52,864 nt of DNA, taken from the NCBI GenBank assembly GCA_003599815.1, contig QZJZ01000016.1, forward strand, positions 1 through 52,864. Reading direction: 5' to 3'. Below are positions 38,525 to 47,447 of the stretch, one piece after another. Every line of letters starts with the position of its first letter. Positions within the stretch are counted from its first letter, which is position 1. This DNA is from Candidatus Auribacter fodinae. Its GTDB lineage: Bacteria > Auribacterota > Auribacteria > Auribacterales > Auribacteraceae. Under the pieces are notes generated by a model that saw nothing but the letters and a program-made list of their open reading frames with translations, was not told the origin of the DNA and did no database searches. The position numbers and the translations under genes were made by a program.

Positions 38525-38707
38525 ATGGGACAGAAACTGGCATCATTTTTCACTAAAGCACACCAAATCGGCGGGTTACGCGCGCACATAAGGTTATCTG
38601 TGCTCACGAAAATGTCGTGGAAAGCCGCCTCCAACGCCCCTGATGTACCTGAAATCATCAAACGGTTTCAAATCGCTTACAAACGGATCGAAAGCGAATA
38701 CAAATAA
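38525..38707 (+). CDS. Small conserved-looking protein of 60 residues
   Basis: A 60-codon gene: MGQKLASFFTKAHQ then IGGLRAHIRLSVLTKMS, WKAASNAPDVPEIIKRF and a charged helical end. The GG..A..RL..LTK..S..A...PD.PE.I..F pattern fits small proteins I recall from several phyla, although I cannot name a family and this is memory, not a search. A TTGACA -35-like hexamer lies at 38439-38444. No strong ribosome site is seen. It lies alone on the plus strand between minus-strand genes. Confidence 0.55.
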   Translation: MGQKLASFFTKAHQIGGLRAHIRLSVLTKMSWKAASNAPDVPEIIKRFQIAYKRIESEYK

Positions 38708-38735
38708 TCGGGAACGCTCTTTGTTTTGAATTTCA

Positions 38736-39206
38736 TTAATAAGTCAACGATGACAGGCAGGCATACAGTTCCTGCTGGGTATGGCACTTCATAAGAACAT
38801 CCCGAACCGACTTTTTTCTCATCACCCGTGACACCTGCGCCAATACCTGCATATACTCGTCAGGATTATCATCAGGGCCAAGAACCAGAAACACAAAATA
38901 AACCGGTTGGTTATCGGGTGACGCGAATTCAACACCTTCAGGAAAAAGGGCGAACGACACCATAATAGAAGTCAGTCCCTGCAGGCGGCAATGCGGAACG
39001 GCAATACCTTTTCCTACAGAGGTAGACATCGACTGTTCACGGGCAAGTATAGCAGAGATAAGCGGGTCGTACTGAAGCGAAGTGATCCTGTCACATGTTT
39101 TCCGCACCAGAAGCTTCAAAACCTGTTCTTTTTCCATCACGCCATAAGTAATAAACATTAAATCCTGTCTAAAGACATTCTGTACAGGGGTATTCACCAG
39201 CTTCAT
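38736..39206 (-). CDS. PTS EIIA (fructose/nitrogen type) domain protein
   Basis: A 156-residue protein of the PTS_EIIA_2 family. The phosphorylatable histidine is His72 in GIAVPHCRL, and the SVGKG segment before it and the EGVEFASPDNQPVYFVF stretch after it are typical. EIIA proteins take phosphate from HPr, and stand-alone copies such as PtsN usually regulate rather than transport; no EIIB or EIIC gene is near. I start at the ATG at 39206 (MKLVNTPVQ); a TTG at 39218 would add four residues. It is 24 bases downstream of waaA in the same direction, so probably in that operon. Confidence 0.87.
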   Translation of the reverse strand: MKLVNTPVQNVFRQDLMFITYGVMEKEQVLKLLVRKTCDRITSLQYDPLISAILAREQSMSTSVGKGIAVPHCRLQGLTSIMVSFALFPEGVEFASPDNQPVYFVFLVLGPDDNPDEYMQVLAQVSRVMRKKSVRDVLMKCHTQQELYACLSSLTY

Positions 39207-39230
39207 AAGCAAACACAATCACAGTTGTTA

Positions 39231-40556
39231 TTACCGCATTACTGCGGAGATAGACTCAAAGGTTTTATCCAAGGCTCCGTTAATACAAGATACAAGATAC
39301 TTACCTTTTTGACCAACGGAAATGCGGAGGGTTCTGTTTAAAAATAATTTTTTTAGCACCGACTCAAGTTCATCCGGTGTATTTGCAACAAACCCAGCGG
39401 ATTGCGCGATAAAAGAATCTGCGATCAATCGGAAATTATCCATATGCGGGCCAAAGACCACCGGTTTTTCCAGCGCGGCAGGTTCAAGGATATTCTGCCC
39501 GCCGCCGGGAACCATGCTTTTGCCGACAAACACCACCGACGCGAGATCGTAGATATGGCGCAACTCTCCCATGGTGTCCAGAAGGATAACGTCAATTCTC
39601 CCGTTCTGTGGTTCGCCCGCGTCAAGCGACGTTTTCCTGACAAAATCAATACCGGAATTCTGCAATATTTTTTCCACTTCAGCAAGCCGTTCAGGATGGC
39701 GCGGCGCAAGAATCAACTTCAACTCGCGGATATTCTCTTTCAATGATTTATACACCCCTGCAACAATCTGTTCTTCCCCGCGATGCGTACTGCCGGCAAC
39801 AAGCACCTGTTCTTTCCTCGACCACTGAGCGTTAATACGGATTTGATCAAGTATTTCAGTTTTGACCGGCGTTTTGAGCGATGCTTCGTATTTCAAGTTC
39901 TGGGTCACAACAACCCGTGACGGATCTATTCCGAGCAGTATAAGCCTTTCCGCATCAGCTTTTTCCTGCATGCAGAACATTTTAATCGCTTCCGTGCTGG
40001 CAAGAAACAACGGCCTGAGGCGCCTATACCCTTTGTACGACGACTGGCTGATTCTGCCGTTTACCAGAACAGCAGGCACATTACGATGGTATGCCTCGAT
40101 CAGAAAGTTCGGCCATATTTCCGTTTCCATGATAAGTATGAGGCGAATATCGAATTTTTTGAATATACGGCGGAAAATGTGCCGAAAATCAAGAGGGAAA
40201 TACATCACGGTGACAGTTTCATCGCCGGCGGTGCGCGATCGGGCTACATTCTGCCCTGTCGCCGTCGTGGTGGTTAAAAGGATATGGAAATCAGGATGCT
40301 CAAGTTTAAGCCGTTCAATCACGGGAAACGCTGTCTGCGCTTCTCCGACGGAAACAGCATGCACCCAGATCAGTTTTCTGCCTGCTATACGGGCAGTCAG
40401 CTCGGACGGCATGAACCCCGAACGCTGGATAAAACCTTTCCGGTACTTTTCCGTAATAAGGATTTTCACGATAAAATATGGCGATGCGGCAATAAGAAAC
40501 AAAATGCCGCAAATATTATATACCAGCTGAAAAAAAAGTATCTTCAATCCATGCAT
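39231..40556 (-). CDS. waaA: 3-deoxy-D-manno-octulosonic acid transferase
   Basis: WaaA (KdtA) adds Kdo from CMP-Kdo to lipid IVA at the inner face of the inner membrane, a committed step of lipopolysaccharide synthesis. The 441 residues show an N-terminal membrane anchor (about 8-30), then the family segments IWVHAVSVGEAQTAFPVI, LTTTTATG, METEIWPNF and LVNGRIS, and in the second half VAGSTHRGEEQ, LAPRHPERL and the GGGQNILEPAA donor site. This is firm evidence for a Gram-negative lipid A core. The gene begins three bases after the recombinase stop. Confidence 0.97.
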   Translation of the reverse strand: MHGLKILFFQLVYNICGILFLIAASPYFIVKILITEKYRKGFIQRSGFMPSELTARIAGRKLIWVHAVSVGEAQTAFPVIERLKLEHPDFHILLTTTTATGQNVARSRTAGDETVTVMYFPLDFRHIFRRIFKKFDIRLILIMETEIWPNFLIEAYHRNVPAVLVNGRISQSSYKGYRRLRPLFLASTEAIKMFCMQEKADAERLILLGIDPSRVVVTQNLKYEASLKTPVKTEILDQIRINAQWSRKEQVLVAGSTHRGEEQIVAGVYKSLKENIRELKLILAPRHPERLAEVEKILQNSGIDFVRKTSLDAGEPQNGRIDVILLDTMGELRHIYDLASVVFVGKSMVPGGGQNILEPAALEKPVVFGPHMDNFRLIADSFIAQSAGFVANTPDELESVLKKLFLNRTLRISVGQKGKYLVSCINGALDKTFESISAVMR

Positions 40557-40559
40557 ATA

Positions 40560-41468
40560 TCAGGCCCTCGGATGGGATTTCATGTACACATCTTTCATTC
40601 GTTCTGTAGAGACATGGGTGTATATCTGCGTGGTTGATAAACTTTCATGCCCGAGCAGTTCCTGAACAGACCGCAGGTCAGCGCCCGCGTTTAAAAGATG
40701 CGTGGCAAACGAGTGCCTGAGAGAATGCGGCGAAAACCGCGAATCAAGCCCCACTTGTCCTGCGTACTGTTTAAAAATCCGGCGCACGCTCCGGTCTGTT
40801 AATCGTGAACCCCGCTGGTTCAGAAATAAGGCGGCACTAGACTTTTTTCGTTTAACCAGTAGTAACGACCGTTCGGTCAGATACGATTCCAGCGCTGTGA
40901 CAGACGGCGGGCCGAGCATCACCAGCCGTTCTTTTTTTCCTTTGCCGCGCACTTTGACCGCATCGCTTAACAAATCTATATTATTGACATCAAGGTCGAT
41001 AACTTCCTGTACCCGCATACCTGTGGAATAAATCAGTTCCAGCAGTGCCCTGTCCCGCACCGCGCCGAAATCATCGCCTTCAGGCGCCTCGACCAGCTGA
41101 GCGGCTGTATACTCATCCATTACTTTCGGCAAACTGCGCCCCTTTGCAGGAGTAGACAGCGACACAAACGGGTTTTTGACGCTCTCATAATTTTTACAGA
41201 GATACCTGAAAAACGATTTCAAAGCAGACAATTTCCGGGCAACAGTCTTATCGCCAAGCCCTGATTTTTTCAGCGCCGCAATAAAACTGAGGGCAATATC
41301 ATGAAACTCGTCCGAAGCCAGCGATGTACATTTTTTTGTTTTCAGAAACTGTAGAAATTCACTGACATCAGACTGGTACGCTTTGAGTGTATGCATAGAA
41401 GCGTTTCGCGCCACTTCCATATACTCACAGAAATGCGCCAGTTCTTCATGCAGAGACAACTGTATCAT
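40560..41468 (-). CDS. Tyrosine recombinase XerC/XerD-like
   Basis: A 302-residue site-specific recombinase of the Xer type, which resolves chromosome dimers at dif. The core-binding N-domain spans about 1-105. The catalytic set is complete: Arg152, Lys176 or Lys178 in RGKGKKE, His248 and Arg251 in HSLRH, His274 in LLGHES, and the nucleophile Tyr283 in IYTHVS. Whether it is XerC or XerD cannot be decided from one gene. It overlaps the topA stop by four bases, so it is coupled to topA; the dprA-topA-xer order is common in bacteria and argues for a housekeeping rather than a phage enzyme. Confidence 0.94.
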   Translation of the reverse strand: MIQLSLHEELAHFCEYMEVARNASMHTLKAYQSDVSEFLQFLKTKKCTSLASDEFHDIALSFIAALKKSGLGDKTVARKLSALKSFFRYLCKNYESVKNPFVSLSTPAKGRSLPKVMDEYTAAQLVEAPEGDDFGAVRDRALLELIYSTGMRVQEVIDLDVNNIDLLSDAVKVRGKGKKERLVMLGPPSVTALESYLTERSLLLVKRKKSSAALFLNQRGSRLTDRSVRRIFKQYAGQVGLDSRFSPHSLRHSFATHLLNAGADLRSVQELLGHESLSTTQIYTHVSTERMKDVYMKSHPRA

Positions 41469-43648
41469 TCAGGCTGTGCCTCCTGATTCGTGAGGCTTTT
41501 CAAAGATGTGGCAGTAAACCGGCATTGCGGGTAATTACTGCATCCATAGAAGCTTCTGCCTTTTTTGCCGCGGCGCTGAACCAGCTCTCCGTCACACCCT
41601 TCCTGCGGGCATGGCGTGCCTGTTTTGTTGTCCTTTACGGGCCGGGTAAATTTACAGTCAGGATACCCTGAGCATGCCAGAAATTTTCCGAACCGCCCTT
41701 CCTTGACAACAAGCGGACTGCCGCACTTATCGCACTTTTCTTCCGTAGTTTCTTCAACATCCTCGATAGGAACTATTTTCCCGTCGGGATCTTTCTTATA
41801 GTTCATAGTGAATTTGCAGTCAGGATACGCGGAACAGGCAAGAAAAGGCCCGTTTTTCGTGAGCCGGACAACCATTTTCTTACCGCATTTCGCGCAGGTA
41901 AACTCAGTTTCCATAGCGACTATTTTCATGGATTTATACGCCGCGTCCAGATTTTCTTTAAAACTCGCGTAAAAATCTTTCAGGAGTACATGCCAGTCCT
42001 GTCCGCCTTTTTCCACGGTATCAAGGCTTTCTTCCATAGAGGCGGTAAACTTCTCGTTCACGATATCGTTGAAACTGACAGTCAGCGCCTGAGTAACCAT
42101 GCTTCCCAGTTCAGTCGGATACAACTTCCCTTTCAGTTTGGAGGTGTAGTTCCTGTCCTGAATTTTCGCCATAATGGCGGCGTAAGTGCTCGGCCGCCCT
42201 ATTCCGTTTTCTTCCAGAGCTTTAATTAAAGTCGCCTCTGAGTACCGCGGTGGCGGCTGGGTAAAATGCTGTTTCGGCACAAATTTCTTTACTGTCAGTG
42301 CAGAACCTTCCTGCACGTCAGGAAGCAATGCATCTTTTTCCTCAGTTTCAGTATCAGCATCAGAATCCGCGTCCTCATCCTTTTTTTCAAGGTACAGTTT
42401 CATAAACCCGTCAAACTTGATGATCGAGCCGGTCGCGCGAAACAGGTATTTGCCGCCCGTAATATCAATCGTGGTCTGAGCGATAATAGCCGATTCCATC
42501 TGCGAGGCGACAAACCGTTTCCAAATCAGCCCGTACAATTTAAACTGGTCTGGGGTCAAAAACGCCTTCACGCTTTCCGGAGTGCAGGTAACGTCAGTCG
42601 GGCGGATCGCTTCATGCGCCTCCTGCGCGGATTTTTTGCTCTTATAATAGTTAGCTTTCGCAGGCAGATATTTCTTGCCGTATTCATTATTAATAAATGA
42701 CCGGACTTCATGCAACGCCACATCTGCGATACGGGTTGAATCGGTACGCATGTAGGTAATCAAACCGGTAGAACCCGCCGACCCCAGTTCAACACCTTCA
42801 TAGAGAGTCTGCGCTATCCGCATGGTTCTCTGAGCGTTAAATCCGAAATGACGTGACGCTTCCTGTTGCAGGGTACTGGTGATAAAAGGAGGAGCGGGAT
42901 GCCGTTTCTTGTCTGTTTTGACGATTTTCGTGACGGCAAACGATTCTTTTTTCAGTTCAGAAAGGATAGCGTTGCTTGTTTTTTCGTCAGGGATCTTAAT
43001 GTTCTTATCATCAATTTTGAGCAGTTTCGACTGCACTTCAGCCTTATCGCCAGTCTGAAACATACCCGTTATTGACCAGTACTCTTCTTTTTTAAAGGCA
43101 AGTATTTCCGCCTCACGGTCACAAATCATTTTCATGGCTACGGACTGAACCCTTCCGGCGCTCAATCCACGCCAGAGGCGTCCCCAGAGAAGCGGGCTGA
43201 TCTGGTATCCTACCAGCCGGTCAAGGATACGCCGCGCCTGCTGAGCGTTCACTTTATTAAGGTCAATTTCAGTCGGGTGCTCAAACGCTTCTTTTATAGC
43301 CTGTTTGGTAATTTCATTAAACGTGACACGAAACACTTTCGCTTTGGATTTTCCCAGCTCGTGCGCGATGTGCCATGCAATCGCTTCTCCTTCACGGTCA
43401 GGGTCAGGCGCGAGATAAATATTCTTCTTGCCTTTGGCAGATTTCTGTAATTCGCTGATAACTTTTTCTTTGCCTTTAATAACAATGTAGTCCGGCTCGA
43501 AATCCTTTTCTATATCGATCCCGAGTTTGCTTGGGGGCAGGTCGCGTATATGGCCGACAGATGACTTCACTTCAAAATCTGAGCCAAGATACTTATTAAT
43601 CGTTTTCGCTTTTGCCGGAGATTCGACAATAACCAGTGATTCAGCCAT
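41465..43648 (-). CDS. topA: DNA topoisomerase I
   Basis: A type IA topoisomerase that relaxes negative supercoils through a transient 5'-phosphotyrosine. The 727 residues begin with the TOPRIM start SLVIVESPAKAKTINKYLG and DPDREGEA. The active-site tyrosine is Tyr299 in LITYMRTDS. The C-terminal end (about 600-715) contains three four-cysteine zinc ribbons, each with GxxFLACSxYPxCKF or a close variant; the third reads GCSNYPQCRF. The length is slightly below that of E. coli TopA. It begins 23 bases after the dprA stop. Confidence 0.97.
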   Translation of the reverse strand: MAESLVIVESPAKAKTINKYLGSDFEVKSSVGHIRDLPPSKLGIDIEKDFEPDYIVIKGKEKVISELQKSAKGKKNIYLAPDPDREGEAIAWHIAHELGKSKAKVFRVTFNEITKQAIKEAFEHPTEIDLNKVNAQQARRILDRLVGYQISPLLWGRLWRGLSAGRVQSVAMKMICDREAEILAFKKEEYWSITGMFQTGDKAEVQSKLLKIDDKNIKIPDEKTSNAILSELKKESFAVTKIVKTDKKRHPAPPFITSTLQQEASRHFGFNAQRTMRIAQTLYEGVELGSAGSTGLITYMRTDSTRIADVALHEVRSFINNEYGKKYLPAKANYYKSKKSAQEAHEAIRPTDVTCTPESVKAFLTPDQFKLYGLIWKRFVASQMESAIIAQTTIDITGGKYLFRATGSIIKFDGFMKLYLEKKDEDADSDADTETEEKDALLPDVQEGSALTVKKFVPKQHFTQPPPRYSEATLIKALEENGIGRPSTYAAIMAKIQDRNYTSKLKGKLYPTELGSMVTQALTVSFNDIVNEKFTASMEESLDTVEKGGQDWHVLLKDFYASFKENLDAAYKSMKIVAMETEFTCAKCGKKMVVRLTKNGPFLACSAYPDCKFTMNYKKDPDGKIVPIEDVEETTEEKCDKCGSPLVVKEGRFGKFLACSGYPDCKFTRPVKDNKTGTPCPQEGCDGELVQRRGKKGRSFYGCSNYPQCRFTATSLKSLTNQEAQPE

Positions 43649-43671
43649 CTGTTCCTCATATGTAATGTTCG

Positions 43672-44766
43672 TTAATTACTCAGATAATAATTACCGGGTA
43701 ATTGTTTTATAATGCTCTTTATTTCCAAAGTCAACAGTAAAACAGCAATTTCAGGCGCCGAAAACTCCGTTTTCTCAATAATGTCATCTATATATACCGG
43801 ATCAGTGCCTATTAAGTTCAGAACTTTCTTTTCATCAGAAGATATATCAACCGGCGCAGGCATTTCCAGCGGAAGCTCCAGTACATCCCCATTCCTGTGC
43901 AAAGCGGGTAATTCCCGAAAAATGTCATCCACAGACTGGTACAGGCATGCCCCCTGTTTGATAAGGTTATTCGCGCCTTCCGATGTGGCATTATATATCG
44001 AGCCGGGCACGGAAAACACCGCACGTCCCTGCTCAAGAGCGAATCCGGCAGTAATGAGCGTACCGCTTTTCGCCGCGGCCTCAACAACAACGGTTCCCAT
44101 AGTCAGCCCGCTGATCACCCTGTTGCGTATAGGAAAATTCGAGCGAAACGGTTTCGTCTCCAGCGGAAACTCCGAGATTACAGCGCCGTTTTGAGCCACC
44201 GCATCAGCCAGAGCCCTGTTTTCATGAGGATACAGCCGGAGCAGTCCCGACCCGAGCACAGCCAGAGTCCTGCCGCCCACGTCCAGCGCCGCACGATGGG
44301 CGATGCTGTCCAATCCCCGCGCCAGCCCGCTGACAACCGTAACACCTTGTCCAGCAAGGGCTGATGCGATATCCTGAGCCGCCTGTTTCCCGTAACTTGT
44401 CGGACGGCGGGTACCAACAATGGCTATCGAGTTCATATCCTGCGCCTCAATGGAGCCCATCACATACAACACCAGCGGCGGTAAGGATATCTGTTTCAAA
44501 CTTACCGGATACTTTTCGTCCGCGATAGTAATAACCTCGCAGGAAGACCGCTCGATCAGGTCAAGCTCATGGTGCAGAATTGAATCCTTCCTCTTGTCGC
44601 ATATCGCCTGCAAGGTAGCCTGCCGGACTTTCGGAACGGCAAGCACATCTTTATCCGGCGCCTGCATCGCTTCAGACAATGACCCGAACCGGTCTTTCAA
44701 AGCGCACATGGCACGGTAGCCGATACTTAACAGATTTAAAAACAGTAACGCTTCTCTCTCATTCAT
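43672..44766 (-). CDS. dprA: DNA-processing protein DprA
   Basis: DprA binds incoming single-stranded DNA and loads RecA during transformation. The 364 residues have a short helical N-terminal SAM-like part (SIGYRAMCALKDRFGSL), the Rossmann core with SIAIVGTRRPTSYG, SGLARGLDSIAH and FPIRNRVISG, and a C-terminal winged helix (about 305-362). I choose the ATG at 44766; a TTG at 44784 gives six more residues. No strong ribosome site is visible. With comEC in this window it supports natural competence. Confidence 0.96.
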   Translation of the reverse strand: MNEREALLFLNLLSIGYRAMCALKDRFGSLSEAMQAPDKDVLAVPKVRQATLQAICDKRKDSILHHELDLIERSSCEVITIADEKYPVSLKQISLPPLVLYVMGSIEAQDMNSIAIVGTRRPTSYGKQAAQDIASALAGQGVTVVSGLARGLDSIAHRAALDVGGRTLAVLGSGLLRLYPHENRALADAVAQNGAVISEFPLETKPFRSNFPIRNRVISGLTMGTVVVEAAAKSGTLITAGFALEQGRAVFSVPGSIYNATSEGANNLIKQGACLYQSVDDIFRELPALHRNGDVLELPLEMPAPVDISSDEKKVLNLIGTDPVYIDDIIEKTEFSAPEIAVLLLTLEIKSIIKQLPGNYYLSN

Positions 44767-44798
44767 GAATATATAACCCGGCAAAATAAAAAGAACTG

Positions 44799-45314
44799 TC
44801 AGAAAGAATAAAAACGTGAAAAGTCCATTTTCCAGCCATCCGGTTCACGGACCGCATTCAGTTTTTCCTTGTGCCCGTCCTGATCCTCGATAATAATCAC
44901 CGCGGTACTCCCGTCTCCGGTCAGGTCAATATCAAGTACAGTACAGGTCGTGAACAGGTCGCGCGTATACGATTTTCCCGCCAAACGTTCCTGATTGGAA
45001 CGCATATACGTTATAAAAAAGTGCCTGCCGTCAAGAGAATCAAACTCACCGGAAGAAAGGTTCATTGAGTTCAGAACCCGTTGCCGGGCGTCCTCGTTCA
45101 ATACCTTAAACTGCTCCTTCATAAAAACGACCTGCTCGTCAAACTTCTTACGGCTGTCAGCAGACAACATCCGCCAGTAGAGATTCCAGTCATTTTCCAG
45201 AACCGCTTCCTTAATCATGTCAAACGCCTGACGAGGGTTTCGTGCCGAGCGGGAACAGCCTGCTATCCCGGCACAGACAACAAAAAACAGTACGAAAACA
45301 ACACATTTTTTCAT
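44799..45314 (-). CDS. Hypothetical lipoprotein
   Basis: A 171-residue lipoprotein. The signal peptide ends in GIAGC with Cys20, which fixes the start at 45314; longer in-frame starts would place a hydrophilic stretch before it. The mature part has an NTF2/DUF4878-like look: AFDMIKEAVLENDWNLYWRMLSAD, then a charged helix and a beta-rich C-terminal half that ends WKMDFSRFYSF. No function known. It lies 32 bases upstream of dprA and 58 bases after nifS, all in one direction, so it may be part of a long transcript. Confidence 0.78.
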   Translation of the reverse strand: MKKCVVFVLFFVVCAGIAGCSRSARNPRQAFDMIKEAVLENDWNLYWRMLSADSRKKFDEQVVFMKEQFKVLNEDARQRVLNSMNLSSGEFDSLDGRHFFITYMRSNQERLAGKSYTRDLFTTCTVLDIDLTGDGSTAVIIIEDQDGHKEKLNAVREPDGWKMDFSRFYSF

Positions 45315-45372
45315 GGTCGCATGGAAACTCATTTTTTTACAATAATATGAAATTATAAATGTTACAAGAAAA

Positions 45373-46548
45373 TTAACGAACGGCCAGATTATCCTTGCCC
45401 CAGAACGGTGAAATTTCCCTGAGTCGGTCAATCACAGGCGGTACTGTCTTAATGACAAAATCTATTTCCGCTTCCGTCGTATACCGCGAAAGGCTGAAGC
45501 GTATCGAGCCGTGCGCCGCAGTAAACGGAACTCCCATAGCCCTGAGCACATGAGATGGTTCAATCGACCCCGAAGTACAGGCAGACCCTGACGAGGCGCA
45601 GACTCCTTTTTCGTTCAGCAGTAACAGGATGCCTTCTCCCTCTACATACTCAAAACTGATATTTGTCGTGTTCGGGAGCCGCATTTCCCTGTGCCCGTTC
45701 AATATGGAATTCGGCACAATGGACAGCAGAGCGTTTTCCAGTTTGTCACGCAGGCGTTTCACTTCAGTGTTCTCATAATCCATATGTTTTTGTGCTATTT
45801 CACAGGCATACCCCAGCCCGACGATGGACGCGACATTTTCAGTACCGCCGCGCCTGCCGTGTTCCTGATGCCCTCCGATAATATACGGCTGAAAACGGGT
45901 GCCGCGCCGAATATACAAAACACCGACCCCTTTAGGCGCATGCAGTTTATGTCCTGATAACGATAACATGTCCACCGGCAGTTCTTTAAGATCCAGAGGA
46001 AGTTTGCCGACAGCCTGTACGGCGTCAGTATGAAACAAGACGCTCCGCTCTTTCACAATTTGCGCTATTTTGTCTATCGGATACACCACTCCGGTTTCGT
46101 TATTGGCATACATGATGCTGACAAGAGCGGTATCAGGCGTGATCGCCTCTTCCAGTTGCCGGAGGTCAATCATACCTTCATGGTCGACAGGCAGGTAGGT
46201 TATGGAATACCCCTTTTTAGAGAGGTGCTTGCACATATTCAGTATCGCGGAATGCTCTACGCGGGTAGTAATAATATGACGTTTATCAGGATATGATTCC
46301 AGCGCGGACAAAAGAGCGGTATTATCGCTTTCAGTGCCGCAACTGGTAAAAAGGATTTCCCGGGGGTCAGCGTTGATAAGGCCGGCTATCTGCTCGCGAG
46401 CCCGGTCAACGTCGTGCATGACCGTCCCTCCGAAATCATGCATGCTCGACGGGTTGCCGTAACGGTCTTTCAGGAACGGCATCATTTTATCCAGTACGAT
46501 CGGGTCTATGCAGGTCGTGGCGTTGTTATCGAGATAGATGGTCTTCAT
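45373..46548 (-). CDS. nifS: Cysteine desulfurase NifS/IscS family
   Basis: A pyridoxal-phosphate enzyme that takes sulfur from cysteine as a persulfide for Fe-S cluster assembly. The 391 residues begin IYLDNNATT and carry FTSCGTESDN, the PLP-binding lysine in SLSGHKLHAPKG, and the persulfide-forming Cys324 in SSGSACTSGS. The persulfide loop is of the NifS/IscS class. The ATG overlaps the nifU stop by four bases, so the pair is coupled. General Fe-S assembly is the likely job because no nitrogenase gene is near. Confidence 0.96.
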   Translation of the reverse strand: MKTIYLDNNATTCIDPIVLDKMMPFLKDRYGNPSSMHDFGGTVMHDVDRAREQIAGLINADPREILFTSCGTESDNTALLSALESYPDKRHIITTRVEHSAILNMCKHLSKKGYSITYLPVDHEGMIDLRQLEEAITPDTALVSIMYANNETGVVYPIDKIAQIVKERSVLFHTDAVQAVGKLPLDLKELPVDMLSLSGHKLHAPKGVGVLYIRRGTRFQPYIIGGHQEHGRRGGTENVASIVGLGYACEIAQKHMDYENTEVKRLRDKLENALLSIVPNSILNGHREMRLPNTTNISFEYVEGEGILLLLNEKGVCASSGSACTSGSIEPSHVLRAMGVPFTAAHGSIRFSLSRYTTEAEIDFVIKTVPPVIDRLREISPFWGKDNLAVR

Positions 46549-47399
46549 TCCCTGACCTCCTCGACAAAGATATCCTCGTCAACCAGTTCCCGCAGTTTTG
46601 CCTCGACGGCGTGCTGTAAGGTAAACTGAGCGGTACGGCATCCGGCGCAATTGCCGCGCAACCCGACAAGCACCCTGTTGCCGACGACGTCAATCAGTTC
46701 GATATCGCCGCCATCCGCCTGGATTTGCGGCCTGATTTCACGGTCTATGGTTTGCTGGATCAGGGTAATCTTCTGAATATTGGTGAGGACTTTCTTTTTC
46801 TGGGTTTCAACGATTTGTGTTGCCTGAGCGCCATGTGTCTGAGCAATGATATCCTCAATGGACGGATGGCACATCCCGCATCCGCCGCCTGCTTTGCAGA
46901 AATTTGTCACTTCCTCGACCGTATGCAGGTCGTTTTCCCGTACTACACGGGCGATAAGAGAATCAGTCACGCCGAAACAATGGCATATAATTTCGCCTTC
47001 CTCATGAGTATGTTCCTCAGGAGCTTCCTCGCCAAGATAGTTTGCCAGCGCTTTTTCCAATGCTTCCTGCCCCATAACGGAACAATGCATTTTTTCCCGG
47101 GGCAACCCGCCCAAAAAGCCGGCTATTTCCTTATTAGTGATTTTCCGTGCATCTTCAACTGTCTTGCCTTTAAGAAGTTCAGTCAGCACAGAAGACGACG
47201 CGATAGCACTGCCGCACCCGAATGTCTTAAATTTGGCGTCCTGAATAATACCTGTTTTTTTATCAATACGCAACGTCAGGCGCAGGGCATCGCCGCAGGT
47301 GATGTTGCCCACTTCAGCCTCAGCGTCAGGATTCTCGATTTCCCCCACATTGCGAGGGTGTAGAAAATGGTCTTTTACTTTGTCGGTATAATCCCACAT
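46545..47399 (-). CDS. nifU: Fe-S cluster scaffold protein NifU, three-domain form
   Basis: Scaffold on which sulfide from NifS and iron are assembled into clusters. All three NifU parts are present in 284 residues. The IscU-like N-domain has Cys35, Cys62 and Cys106. The central BFD-like [2Fe-2S] domain has Cys139 and Cys141 (CHC) with Cys174 and Cys177 (CGMC). The C-terminal NifU domain has Cys251-x-x-Cys254 in GNCAGC. It is the first gene of the pair with nifS. Confidence 0.97.
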   Translation of the reverse strand: MWDYTDKVKDHFLHPRNVGEIENPDAEAEVGNITCGDALRLTLRIDKKTGIIQDAKFKTFGCGSAIASSSVLTELLKGKTVEDARKITNKEIAGFLGGLPREKMHCSVMGQEALEKALANYLGEEAPEEHTHEEGEIICHCFGVTDSLIARVVRENDLHTVEEVTNFCKAGGGCGMCHPSIEDIIAQTHGAQATQIVETQKKKVLTNIQKITLIQQTIDREIRPQIQADGGDIELIDVVGNRVLVGLRGNCAGCRTAQFTLQHAVEAKLRELVDEDIFVEEVRE

Positions 47400-47447
47400 G
47401 GTGTTTGTATCCTCCGTAACCGAAATATACTGTAACGATAAAACATG

